Below are positions 54,327-64,000 of a stretch of 64,000 nucleotides of DNA, in pieces. Source of the DNA: Shewanella mesophila (GTDB taxonomy: Bacteria; Pseudomonadota; Gammaproteobacteria; Enterobacterales; Shewanellaceae). A program made the translations under genes and the position numbers. Location of the stretch: contig NZ_CP080421.1 of NCBI RefSeq assembly GCF_019457515.1, positions 3,782,001-3,846,000 on the forward strand, given 5' to 3'. The first letter of the stretch is position 1, and each line of letters starts with the position of its first letter. Below the pieces are notes generated by a model. It saw nothing but the letters and a program-made list of their open reading frames with translations, ran no database searches and had not been told where the DNA came from.

Positions 54327-55679
54327 TTACATTCTATAACTTAGCTGAGCACCAACTAGCCAAACATCACCACTCGCTTCGCCATCAAAGTTGACTTGTG
54401 CCATGCCAAGAAGGTTCATTGATTCATTGATAGGTGCGTCGCCATGAGCCTTAATATAAGTAACAGCAAAATCTAATGTCAGCTTCTTAGTTGCTTGATA
54501 ACCTGCACCTGCACTAAACCAAATACGGTCTGAATCAGGAATAGTGATGGTACGGTACTCATCTTCTACTGCCGTTTTATCTAGCGCAACACCACCACGA
54601 ACAACCCAGTCGTTATTAACTTGATAGGTCGTCCCTATTGCAAAACGCCAGTTATCCTTGAAGTTCTCTTCTTTTACGAGATCTGACTCAATATCACCAA
54701 TCGGCTTTTGCTCACCAGGAAAGTAAGCGACTAACTCATCAAATACACTCCACTGAGTCCAGTTAATACTTCCATGCATTGCCCAATTATCAGTTAGCTG
54801 GTGATGAGAGGCCAGCTCAGCAAACGCTGGCAGCTCTAAAGGCATGTAACCTTCAATCTCTACATCTTGTCCACCGTTATAAACCAAGCCTGAAGCATGG
54901 CCATCCAGTTCGAGCTCAACTCCACTATGATAAGCAAAACCTAAACGATGGGCAGGAGCGATCTGCCAGCTTGCACCTAACTGCCAACCGAAAGCAATAT
55001 CATCACCTTCCATAGTTTTCAAGCTAGTACCACTTGGCGGTAAAGCGGCGGCAACCTGAGCTGGTAATGTTGGAATGGCCTTGATGCCGTCAACCCATGC
55101 GGGCGTTGACGCGCCAATTTTACCGTCACCATAAACAATGCGAACACCCGCACCTACGGAAAATGCGTCATTGATTTTATACGCAATATTTGGGTTAAAT
55201 TCGACGGTCGTCACGGCGGTTTCATTACCAAAAATCGCAGTGGCATGAGTGCTAGGCACTTCTGTTGCCAAACCGTAATTAGAGTTAAGTGCTAATCCCC
55301 AGGTCCATTGATCATTTAGCTGATTTGAGTAATAAAAATTTGGCACTAAAGCATCGCCTGCGACATCTAATGCATCGGCATTCATTGTTATCGTTTGCGA
55401 GCCTAAAAATGGAGAAGCTAAAGTAACGTCACCATGAACATCCACATTAGGCATAACATAGATACCACCAGCAGAAAGTTGACGCCCTTCAAGGTAAGTC
55501 AACATCGCAGGGTTGCGACCTTGGGCTGAGGCGTTATCTGCCATCGCTGCTTCACCAGCAAATGCGCGACCAAGTCCGGTAGAAGAGTATTCGGCCAGTT
55601 GAAAACCAGCTGCTTGAACTTGAGATAGAGGAGCAGCAATCGCTGCCAATACTGCTAAAGATATAATTCGCTTATTCAT
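54327..55679 (-). CDS. FadL/TodX-family outer-membrane transporter
   Basis: 450 residues with a signal peptide (MNKRIISLAVLAAIAAPLSQVQA). The mature start GFQLAEYSSTGLGRAFAGEAAMADNASAQGRNPAML is the conserved FadL N-terminal hatch, with the NPA motif. Fourteen amphipathic strands follow, ending in an aromatic/Met terminus (LVGAQLSYRM). FadL proteins take long-chain fatty acids or other hydrophobic compounds across the outer membrane. The substrate here is not determinable, so I do not assign fadL itself. Monocistronic, with its own terminator and an AGAGAG ribosome-binding site. Confidence 0.88.
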   Translation of the reverse strand: MNKRIISLAVLAAIAAPLSQVQAAGFQLAEYSSTGLGRAFAGEAAMADNASAQGRNPAMLTYLEGRQLSAGGIYVMPNVDVHGDVTLASPFLGSQTITMNADALDVAGDALVPNFYYSNQLNDQWTWGLALNSNYGLATEVPSTHATAIFGNETAVTTVEFNPNIAYKINDAFSVGAGVRIVYGDGKIGASTPAWVDGIKAIPTLPAQVAAALPPSGTSLKTMEGDDIAFGWQLGASWQIAPAHRLGFAYHSGVELELDGHASGLVYNGGQDVEIEGYMPLELPAFAELASHHQLTDNWAMHGSINWTQWSVFDELVAYFPGEQKPIGDIESDLVKEENFKDNWRFAIGTTYQVNNDWVVRGGVALDKTAVEDEYRTITIPDSDRIWFSAGAGYQATKKLTLDFAVTYIKAHGDAPINESMNLLGMAQVNFDGEASGDVWLVGAQLSYRM

Positions 55680-56096
55680 CGTGGCTCTCTAATGATTATT
55701 AATTCGACATAGAGTAATAGCTCCAGTCATTTTATGAGCCGCAGTCTACTTATACAGAACATCTTTACAAGTAAATTAATAATTTAAGATGATTATGCTA
55801 ACGAATCAGCTAGAACCTAGCTTGAAAAAGGAGTTTAGGAGTCTTTTAAACACTCTCATTTATTGAAAAGTGTGATCTAGATTCACCAAACTGACTCATG
55901 AAAAACATAAGACAACACAAATATAAAACAAAAACAATAAGATAAGCGTAAACAACTTGCTTACATATGTTCACTTCAAATTGAAAGGTATGCCAGCATA
56001 AATCACTACTCAATAGTGAAAGCTGTTCAAAAAAGTCACCAATAAAATACAAGGCACTGAAAATTCAAACAAAATACCAAACCACATAAATCACTT
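55680..56096. other. Intergenic region upstream of the FadL-type gene
   Basis: About 420 AT-rich bases with no convincing gene. A 68-codon minus-strand frame at 55846-56052 has no ribosome-binding site and an unlikely composition rich in F, C and L. The FadL-type promoter must lie near 55700-55800. No strong boxes stand out. Confidence 0.5.
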
Positions 56097-56135
56097 AAAA
56101 CAAAGCCAGTTAAATCTCAAATTTAACTGGCTTTG
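56097..56135 (-). terminator. Terminator of the leuABCD operon
   Basis: A perfect 15-base-pair stem (56101-56115 with 56121-56135) and 5-base loop, followed on the minus strand by TTTT. It lies 50 bases after the leuD stop. Confidence 0.88.
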
Positions 56136-56185
56136 TTGTCATTAATGCTCAGTACAAGTGTACGCTAAATATCTTTCTAGAATAT

Positions 56186-56791
56186 TTAGACTCTCCAACT
56201 GGGCACTTGAGATTCATACACTTTAATCTGATCATCATAGGTTAAGCTGATCCCAATCGCGTCTAAGCCATTTAACAGATTGTGTCTGGCGGACTCTGCA
56301 ATCGCAAAACTAAATTGAACACCTGAGGATGATGTGACCGTTAAGCTTTGAAGGTCAACGCTGATCTCCGCGCCTTCTGTCGCCTGAACCTCATCCATTA
56401 ATTGTTGCACTTCGGCATCCTTCAATTTTACTGGCAACAGGCCATTATTAATGGAGTTACCGTAAAAAATATCTGCGAAACTAGGCGCTATAATCACTCT
56501 CAAGCCAAAGTCGGCCAACGCCCAAGGCGCATGCTCACGACTCGAACCACAACCAAAGTTTTCTTTGGCCAGTAATATAGACGCACCTTTATAACGAGGT
56601 TGGTTTAGACTGAAATCGGAATTGGGCTGATCACCCGCCTCATCCAAATAACGCCAATCATGAAAAAGATGCACGCCAAATCCATCACGGGTCACTTTAG
56701 ACAAAAACTGCTTAGGAATGATCTGGTCGGTATCGATATTGGCACTATCGATGATCACCGCCAAGCCTGTATGAGTTGTAAATGCTTGCAT
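56186..56791 (-). CDS. leuD: 3-isopropylmalate dehydratase small subunit
   Basis: 201 residues, as E. coli LeuD. This aconitase swivel domain closes over the LeuC iron-sulfur cluster. It has IIPKQFL near the start, [20 protein letters not shown] (substrate loop) and the [20 protein letters not shown] segment. It follows leuC by 9 bases and is the last gene of the operon. Confidence 0.98.
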   Translation of the reverse strand: MQAFTTHTGLAVIIDSANIDTDQIIPKQFLSKVTRDGFGVHLFHDWRYLDEAGDQPNSDFSLNQPRYKGASILLAKENFGCGSSREHAPWALADFGLRVIIAPSFADIFYGNSINNGLLPVKLKDAEVQQLMDEVQATEGAEISVDLQSLTVTSSSGVQFSFAIAESARHNLLNGLDAIGISLTYDDQIKVYESQVPSWRV

Positions 56792-56800
56792 GGTGCTCTC

Positions 56801-58200
56801 CTAGTAATCTTTGCGTATATCGACAAAATGACCCGCTACTGCTGCAGCCGCAGCCATAGCGGGACTCACCAAATGAGTTCGACTACCTCGCCCTTGACGG
56901 CCCTCAAAATTGCGGTTGCTGGTCGATGCGCAGCGATCTCCAGCTTCCAATCTGTCGTCATTCATCGCCAAACACATAGAACAACCAGGCAGACGCCACT
57001 CGAAGCCCGCTTCGATAAAGATTTTATCTAAGCCTTCAGCCTCGGCTTGCTCTTTGACTAAACCAGAACCCGGAACAACGATAGCGGTAACGCCTTCGGC
57101 GACCTTACGCCCCTTAGCTTGATTTGCCGCAGAGCGTAGATCTTCGATACGCGAGTTGGTGCATGAACCAATAAATACTTTATTGATCGACACATCGGTC
57201 ATATGAGTGCCCGCTTCCAGTGCCACATATTCAAGGGCTTTCTCAATGCTGCTGCGTACGCTTGGATTGGTTTCATCTAGTGGATTAGGAACGGCTTGAT
57301 CAATCGCAACCACTTGCCCAGGGTTAGTTCCCCAAGTCAATTGCGGCGCAATGTCGGCGGCCTCAAGCACAACCAGGGCATCAAAAACCGCATCGCTATC
57401 GCTCTTAAGCTCAGACCAAGCTGCAATCGCGTTATCCCAATCAGTTCCCTTAGGGGCAAACTCGCGACCTTTCAGGTATTCGATGGTCGTCGCATCAGGC
57501 GCTATCATGCCTGCCTTTGCGCCCATCTCAATAGCCATGTTACACACAGTCATACGACCTTCCATAGAAAGTGCTTCGATCGCCTCACCGCAGAACTCGA
57601 CGACATAACCCGTGCCACCGTCCATACCAATTTTACCGATAATCGCCAGTACGATATCCTTGGCTGTGATGCCATCGGCCACTTTTCCACGAACCTCAAT
57701 CTTCATGGTTTTGGCTTTTAACTGACGCAAGGTTTGCGTGGCCATCACATGCTCAACTTCTGAAGTACCGATACCAAAGGCCAATGCGCCAAAAGCACCG
57801 TGAGTCGCGGTATGAGAGTCACCGCAGACGATCACTGTACCTGGAAGGGTGATCCCCAGTTCGGGCCCCATGACATGGACGATTCCTTGGTTTTTATGAT
57901 GAATATCATAAAGTCGAACACCAAACTCTTCACAGTTTTGCGCGAGCGTTTCAACTTGAATACGCGCCATAGGGCTCAAGGCATCTAAGCTCGCACTTTT
58001 GGTCGAGGTGTTGTGATCCATGGTCGCAAAGGTTTTTTCGGGCGCACGTAGTCTACGTCCTGCCACTTTCAAACCACTAAACGCCTGTGGTGACGTCACC
58101 TCATGGACCAGATGTCGGTCAACATAAATAAGCGGTGCCTCACCTTGTGGCGCAGCAACAATATGGCTATCCCATACTTTTTCATACAGCGTCTTAGCCA

Positions 58201-58201
<1 letters not shown>
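56801..58201 (-). CDS. leuC: 3-isopropylmalate dehydratase large subunit
   Basis: 466 residues. It isomerises 2- to 3-isopropylmalate with a [4Fe-4S] cluster. The cluster cysteines lie in [14 protein letters not shown] and in the pair of [39 protein letters not shown] is the substrate-binding region. The start shares one base with the leuB stop (TAATG). Confidence 0.98.
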
Positions 58202-59367
<1,166 letters not shown>

Positions 59368-59386
59368 TCATTACTTCGACCGAGCT

Positions 59387-60958
59387 CTACACGCCGCCTA
59401 GAGCCGCACGTTTTTCTTGTATCCTACTTTTATTTTCAGCCACTTTATCGGCGCGCCAAGTCAAGTTCATCACATGCACCAGCGCCTGAACCGACGCTTC
59501 AACGACATCGGTAGCCAAACCTAACCCATGAAAATTCTGTTGGTTATAGTTTGCGGTAATATCCACCTGCCCCAAGGCATCCTGTCCTTCACCCTTAGCA
59601 CCTAGCTTGTAATTAGTAATATTAATCTTGCAATTACTGGCATGAGTTACTGCGTTATAAGCGGCATCAACCGGACCGTTACCCGTTGCGGTCTCGGTAA
59701 CCACCTCATGACCAACGGCTAAGGTTACTGTCGCAGTTGCTTTACCTTGAGTCGTGTCAGACTGAATAACCAACTGATCCAACTTATAGTGATTTTCATC
59801 GTCTGCTTGGGCCTCCATGAACACTAAGGCTTCCAGATCATAATCAAAAACTTGGCCTTTCTTATCGGCCAAATTTAAGAAGGCATCGTATAGCGTATCC
59901 ATATCATAGTCTTGCTCGCCATAACCCATCTCTTCCATACGATGCTTGATCACATGACGCCCTGAACGCGACGTCATATTCAGATTGTTGCGGTTTAAAC
60001 CTATGCTTTCAGGCGTCATGATTTCGTAGGTATTTTGCGCCTTAAGCATGCCATCTTGATGGATACCTGATGAGTGAGTAAAGGCATTGGCACCCACAAT
60101 CGCCTTATTGGCTTGAACAGGCATATTACAAAGCTGACTGACCAAGTTCGAGGTACGATGGATCTCTTTAGCATTGATACCAGTTTCTAACCCTAATACA
60201 CCTTTACGCGTAGCTAGAATCATGGCGATCTCTTCTAGTGAGCAGTTACCCGCTCGTTCGCCAATACCATTGACAGTACATTCAATCTGACGAGCTCCAT
60301 GCTGAACCGCAGTAATAGAATTGGCGACTGACAAACCTAAATCGTCGTGACAGTGAACCGAAATCACCGCCTGATCGATATTAGGTACTCGGTTGAACAA
60401 TGATTCGATAATACTGCCAAATTCGCTAGGAATGGTGTAACCGACAGTATCAGGAATATTAATCGTCTTCGCACCAGCCTTAATCGCCGCTTCGACCATA
60501 CGACATAAATTATCTATTGGAGTGCGGCCAGCATCTTCACAGGAAAACTCAACATCATCGGTAAAACGGCGAGCATACTTAACCGCGCCAACGGCCATAT
60601 CAAGCACTTGTTGGAATGAGCGCTTAAGTTTACTTTCAACATGAATAGTGGAAGTAGAGATAAAGGTGTGAATACGAAATTGATCCGCCACCGATAACGA
60701 TTGTGCAGCAGCATCGATATCTTTCTCTAATGCCCGAGCTAAGGCACAAACACGACTGTTTTTAATCGTGCGCGCAATCGTCTGCACGGATTCAAAATCT
60801 CCAGGAGAAGAAACAGGAAAACCCACCTCCATAACATCTACACCGAGTCTTTCCAGTGACAATGCTATCTGTAGCTTTTCCTTAACCGTTAAACTTGCTG
60901 CTAATGCTTGCTCACCGTCACGTAAGGTCGTATCAAATATTATCACTCGGTTAGACAT
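59387..60958 (-). CDS. leuA: 2-isopropylmalate synthase
   Basis: 523 residues, as E. coli LeuA. It condenses 2-oxoisovalerate with acetyl-CoA, the first committed leucine step. The catalytic barrel has [11 protein letters not shown] near the start, [16 protein letters not shown] (metal-binding HxH) and [17 protein letters not shown]. The C-terminal domain (about 390-520) is the leucine-binding allosteric LeuA dimer. GGAG lies 7 bases before the ATG. Expression is set by the leader and attenuator upstream, activity by leucine feedback. Confidence 0.98.
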   Translation of the reverse strand: MSNRVIIFDTTLRDGEQALAASLTVKEKLQIALSLERLGVDVMEVGFPVSSPGDFESVQTIARTIKNSRVCALARALEKDIDAAAQSLSVADQFRIHTFISTSTIHVESKLKRSFQQVLDMAVGAVKYARRFTDDVEFSCEDAGRTPIDNLCRMVEAAIKAGAKTINIPDTVGYTIPSEFGSIIESLFNRVPNIDQAVISVHCHDDLGLSVANSITAVQHGARQIECTVNGIGERAGNCSLEEIAMILATRKGVLGLETGINAKEIHRTSNLVSQLCNMPVQANKAIVGANAFTHSSGIHQDGMLKAQNTYEIMTPESIGLNRNNLNMTSRSGRHVIKHRMEEMGYGEQDYDMDTLYDAFLNLADKKGQVFDYDLEALVFMEAQADDENHYKLDQLVIQSDTTQGKATATVTLAVGHEVVTETATGNGPVDAAYNAVTHASNCKINITNYKLGAKGEGQDALGQVDITANYNQQNFHGLGLATDVVEASVQALVHVMNLTWRADKVAENKSRIQEKRAALGGV

Positions 60959-61012
60959 CTAGTTTCTCCATGGAACGTCTAGGTTCTATCTTGTGTATTA
61001 ATTAAATCCATA

Positions 61013-61047
61013 AACAAAAAAACCCCGCGTTGTAAGGCGCGGGGTTT
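61013..61047 (-). terminator. leu operon attenuator
   Basis: Minus strand GC-rich stem of 10 pairs (arms 61020-61029 and 61038-61047), 8-base loop, then a run of eight T. It sits 35 bases behind the leader peptide stop and 55 bases before leuA, so it must be conditional. Confidence 0.92.
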
Positions 61048-61081
61048 ATGAATGCTGGGGTGTGTTATTAAGCGTGCAACA

Positions 61082-61150
61082 CTACATTCTCCGCGCAGAG
61101 TCTGCGAGAAAGAGAATAAGGAGGCTGAGTAGTGCACGATTAGTATTCAT
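61082..61150 (-). CDS. leuL: leu operon leader peptide
   Basis: A 22-codon frame with ATG at 61150 and TAG at 61082-61084. It begins MNTNRA and then carries LLSLLILFLADS: six leucine codons in nine positions, read by CTA, CTC and CTT rather than CTG. The frame ends ARRM. Its RNA start (CGTGCACTAC) can pair with a later segment (GTAG and TGCACG), and the terminator follows, giving the 1:2 and 3:4 arrangement of classical attenuation. Ribosomes stalling at scarce leucyl-tRNA would free the read-through form. The ribosome-binding site is weak. Confidence 0.85.
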   Translation of the reverse strand: MNTNRALLSLLILFLADSARRM

Positions 61151-61207
61151 CTATTATATTCAAAAAAAGTAACTATTTATTCTGTGTTTTTGGTAAAGAC
61201 GATTAAT

Positions 61208-61235
61208 TTTTAACGTGTGTAGCCATAATAGTCAA
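61208..61235 (-). promoter_or_regulatory. Candidate leu operon promoter
   Basis: Minus strand -35 TTGACT (61230-61235), weak -10 TTAAAA (61208-61213), 16-base spacing, about 60 bases before the leader ATG. The remaining 61236-61474, up to the divergent gene, shows only AT-rich DNA. Confidence 0.35.
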
Positions 61236-61474
61236 CCCCATTTTTTTCACCTTTGAGATATTAGACCAGCTGAAAATGTTGATTTAGGGCGCAAACTCGG
61301 CAATTTATTCGATTAAGTTGATGACTTAATGATTAAATTCAGCATACTAGTTTATAAATCCAGCAATACTGCTGTTTGCATTGAACTAGATATTTTTTAT
61401 GCAATTAGCTATAAAAAATCAGTATAATGCTCGCAATGGAAATATCTTAGTGATCTAGTTTCGGAGTTTTTTAA

Positions 61475-63223
61475 ATGGATTTTCGTTTCATAGTGCTTTG
61501 CCTCAGCCTTTGGCTGACGCCGTCATGGGCGGACACTATGGCAGACTTAGATAAATTAGCCGAAACCGTTTATCAATATCCCAATGCAACTCTGTCGAAA
61601 ATTACCGACCTAGAACCCACCTTAGACAAAGATAACTCAACACCACTACAGCAACTCAGGCTAGCTTTACTTAAATGTGAGGCCTATGTCCAACTTGGCG
61701 AAAATGAAGCAGCAATAAACTTAGCTCGAATGAGCGATGCCAAAGCTAAGGCGATGGGAATTCAACAAGCCAGTCCCTATTTTTTCAACTGTATGGCAGC
61801 GGCTTATATCGATTATGGTGACCTACGCCAGGCACTAACGCTATTAGATACCTCTATTTTTCAATCTAGAGAATTACAGCAGCCCCAATCTTTAGTGAAT
61901 GGCCTGTTACTCAGAGGTCGAATAGATACTCACATCGAAAGCCAAAGTAGCGCACTCGAAGATCTGCGATTAGCACAAGACGTTTATCCCGATACATTAC
62001 AGCAACGACGAAATTGGGCCACGCCACCACAACCGTATATACAACTCGCCATGGCAAAGCTATTGCGTCATAAGGGAGCCTTAAATCAATCCTTCAATAC
62101 GGCTAAAGCAGCACTAGACAGCCAGCAAACCACTGGCAAAGTCAGATTAACCGTATTGTTAACGCTCGCAAAAATCGCACATTTTAATCAAGAAACTAAG
62201 TTTAGAGATGAGATGATTTTGGAAGCAAAAATCTTAATCCCTGAAATAGCGACTGCAACAGAATTAGCTGAAAGTTATACCGAACTCGCTGAAATTGAGT
62301 TTCTTCGGGCTAACAATAAAAGTGCAGCCCAACTTTTAGATATTGCACTCAACACTTTTAACAAACAGAAAAAGATTAACGACAGTCTCAGAGCCAGTCG
62401 GTTACTCGCACAAATACAGTTAGCAAATGGGGAAGAGCACGAGGGCTTATCCCTAATGCAACAGGCAATTGTGATTGGCGAACGCACCAATCAGTTCGAT
62501 GAACTTATCGGTTGTTACCAGGTTTTAAGCAACTATTTTGTCGGCAAAGGTGATTTTCAGCGGGCATATCAGTACCAACTGAAACGCTTTGAGAGCGCAC
62601 AGAGCAGCTATGAATTTCTAAAAGATACACGATTGCTGCAAATTAAGGCACAGTTGGGCCGCTATCAACAGTTGTCACAAAACAATAAACCTCACCCCAT
62701 CAAGCTCAATGCACAAATCAGCGATAGCTATGGTTTAATTGGTATTCTTATCCTCTTCCTCATACTCACCATCTTTATCTTGCTATCACGTTATCGGAGT
62801 ATCCCCACGCCGAAAGTCGATATGCATAGAGAGGCGCCATTAAACGTCGATGAGAAAATGGAGGCTTTGCTGACCAGTGCGAAACAGATAGGTTATCCAA
62901 TCACCATATTGTTAATAAATCAGAATCATCTATACAAAGCTGACATGGAATTGCTGGTAAACCTGTTGAATAACAAATTACGCCAACAAGATATCTTAAT
63001 CAATACGAGTAGCGATCAGATCTTAATCATGCTGCCATTCACCTCCCTTAAAGGCGCGCAAATCATAGCGAAACAACTAGAAACCATTATTGAACCGATG
63101 CAAAATGGCCATAAGGCCCCATTAGGAATGGCCGTCATGCAACATCATGACACCCTGACATCGTTAATAAAAAGAGCAAGCGTTGATCAACTCAGTAGAT
63201 ATAACGGCCAGTTGGCACACTAA
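61475..63223 (+). CDS. TPR protein with membrane helix and degenerate GGDEF domain
   Basis: 582 residues with GGAG upstream. A signal peptide (MDFRFIVLCLSLWLTPSWA) leads into about 380 periplasmic residues of TPR-like helix pairs (LQQLRLALLKCEAYVQLGENEAAI, ASPYFFNCMAAAYIDYGDLRQALTLL and others). A membrane helix (about 419-438) and a cytoplasmic domain of about 130 residues follow. That domain keeps the GGDEF frame (LRQQDILINTSSDQILIMLP, then A-helix KGAQIIAKQLETI), but the catalytic GGDEF is replaced by SSDQI. It therefore probably cannot make cyclic-di-GMP and may act as a receptor or scaffold. Confidence 0.78.
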   Translation: MDFRFIVLCLSLWLTPSWADTMADLDKLAETVYQYPNATLSKITDLEPTLDKDNSTPLQQLRLALLKCEAYVQLGENEAAINLARMSDAKAKAMGIQQASPYFFNCMAAAYIDYGDLRQALTLLDTSIFQSRELQQPQSLVNGLLLRGRIDTHIESQSSALEDLRLAQDVYPDTLQQRRNWATPPQPYIQLAMAKLLRHKGALNQSFNTAKAALDSQQTTGKVRLTVLLTLAKIAHFNQETKFRDEMILEAKILIPEIATATELAESYTELAEIEFLRANNKSAAQLLDIALNTFNKQKKINDSLRASRLLAQIQLANGEEHEGLSLMQQAIVIGERTNQFDELIGCYQVLSNYFVGKGDFQRAYQYQLKRFESAQSSYEFLKDTRLLQIKAQLGRYQQLSQNNKPHPIKLNAQISDSYGLIGILILFLILTIFILLSRYRSIPTPKVDMHREAPLNVDEKMEALLTSAKQIGYPITILLINQNHLYKADMELLVNLLNNKLRQQDILINTSSDQILIMLPFTSLKGAQIIAKQLETIIEPMQNGHKAPLGMAVMQHHDTLTSLIKRASVDQLSRYNGQLAH

Positions 63224-63230
63224 AGCGATA

Positions 63231-64000
63231 CTAGCCCTGAGCCAGATAGTCACTTATCTCATCTAAAAATTCACCGCCGAAACGATTTAGCTTGGTTTCT
63301 CCAACCCCGTTAACCGCCAACATTTCGCCAGGACTCGTAGGTAACATCGCAGCCATTTCGGCTAAGGTGGCATCGTTGAAAACCAGATAGGGTGGCACAT
63401 CTAACTCTTCTGCAAGACTACGTCTTAACAGCTTTAATCGTGCAAATAACTTTCTGTCATAATTGAGCGGCGCTCGACTGCTGCCTCGTCGCTTAACATC
63501 TGTTTTCAATGCCATGCGAGGCTCTGCCAATTGCAGTGGCAACTCGCCTTTTAGTAAGGCTCTAGCTTGAGGGTTAAGCTTAATCGATGAGCCACGGGTG
63601 ATATCCTGACTGGCAAAGCCAAGATGAATAATTTGTCGAATAATACTCAGCCAGAACTCATGGCTTTTATCCTTACCTATCCCCCAAGTCGAGAGCTTAT
63701 CGTGTCCTCTATCCAGCACACTGGCAGATTTTGAACCTCTGAGCACCTCGATAAGATGGTTGATACCAAATTTCTGCTGCAACCTAAACACACATGACAA
63801 CACTTTTTGCGCATCTTCGACACCATCATAGCGTTTAGGCGGGTCCAGACAGATATCACAGTTACCGCAAGGCTTTGACGCACTTTCATCGAAATAATGC
63901 AGCAACACCTGCCGTCTGCAGGTTTGCGCCTCGGCAAACGCCGCCATGGTATTAAGCTTATGAAATTCTACTTGTTGCTGGGGGCCAGGTTCTGATTGCT
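63231..64000 (-). CDS. recQ: ATP-dependent DNA helicase RecQ, C-terminal part
   Basis: The frame is open to the window edge, so the helicase motor is outside. Visible are the zinc-binding cysteines (QTCRRQVLLHYF and CGNCDICLDPP), the winged-helix RQC domain (VLSCVFRLQQKFGINHLIEVLRG), and the HRDC domain (LLRRSLAEELDVPPYLVFND). The terminal GEMLAVNGVGETKLNRFG matches the E. coli RecQ layout. The methionine at 63947 is internal; upstream codons read HKLNT, as in other RecQ proteins. RecQ unwinds DNA in RecF-type repair. Confidence 0.95.
   Translation of the reverse strand, partial: QSEPGPQQQVEFHKLNTMAAFAEAQTCRRQVLLHYFDESASKPCGNCDICLDPPKRYDGVEDAQKVLSCVFRLQQKFGINHLIEVLRGSKSASVLDRGHDKLSTWGIGKDKSHEFWLSIIRQIIHLGFASQDITRGSSIKLNPQARALLKGELPLQLAEPRMALKTDVKRRGSSRAPLNYDRKLFARLKLLRRSLAEELDVPPYLVFNDATLAEMAAMLPTSPGEMLAVNGVGETKLNRFGGEFLDEISDYLAQG

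Noticed and set aside
55846-56052. 68-codon minus-strand frame between the FadL-type gene and leuD
   Set aside because: No ribosome-binding site, AT-rich composition and no recognisable feature.

Overview
The window looks like chromosomal DNA from a Shewanella-type marine gammaproteobacterium. The clues are the gene content and order (mraZ to lpxC, then a dciA/M23 peptidase pair, then secA), rRNA leaders with enterobacterial-like boxA and P1/P2 promoters, a leuABCD operon behind a leucine-rich leader, and the mix of small exported proteins. The genus is inferred from family resemblance, not from a search.

Layout. 1-9300: mixed genes, namely a TauE/SafE permease fragment, a chemoreceptor fused to a bacteriohemerythrin, small conserved proteins, an arsR-like/thioredoxin-like/ArsP-like permease operon, and a DUF3108 protein with an outer-membrane barrel. 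9500-11820: a TonB-dependent siderophore receptor behind a Fur-like site. 11820-14480: a gene-poor accessory stretch with a broken small membrane gene, an excalibur-domain remnant, a BCS1-type AAA ATPase and about 700 bases without a recognisable gene. 14485-27600: two tandem, nearly identical rRNA operons, both on the minus strand. The upstream one carries tRNA-Ile and tRNA-Ala in its spacer. The downstream one has no spacer tRNA but ends in tRNA-Asp. An IS630-type element sits between them. 27600-28320: spacer with an 11-copy 7-base repeat. 28322-49563: secA, an M23 peptidase, dciA (opposite strand), lpxC and the complete division/cell-wall (dcw) cluster, all but dciA on the minus strand. 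49880-52071: a two-gene PepSY/[2Fe-2S] membrane pair and a small charged protein. 52120-55679: glpK, an NTF2-like protein and a FadL-type channel. 56186-61150: leuDCBA with a leader peptide and attenuator. 61475-64000: a TPR protein with a degenerate GGDEF domain and the C-terminal part of recQ.

How it works together. The dcw genes overlap by 1 to 8 bases and read as one translationally coupled block from an MraZ-box promoter. ddlB, present in E. coli between murC and ftsQ, is missing, and a near-consensus promoter occupies its place ahead of ftsQAZ. The lpxC end of the block appears to stop at a terminator embedded in the 3' coding end of the convergent dciA. The leu operon is set up for classical leucine attenuation. 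The rRNA operons carry strong P1/P2 promoters, boxA antitermination sites and intrinsic terminators.

Most of the window is ordinary core genome. The less ordinary material is the PepSY/[2Fe-2S] pair, the BCS1-type ATPase with its decayed neighbours, the duplicated rRNA block with an IS inside, a tRNA-Ile with an acceptor-stem mismatch, a MurE with DNAR in place of DNPR, and several unassigned palindromes and repeats. I did not find a complete defence or CRISPR system.
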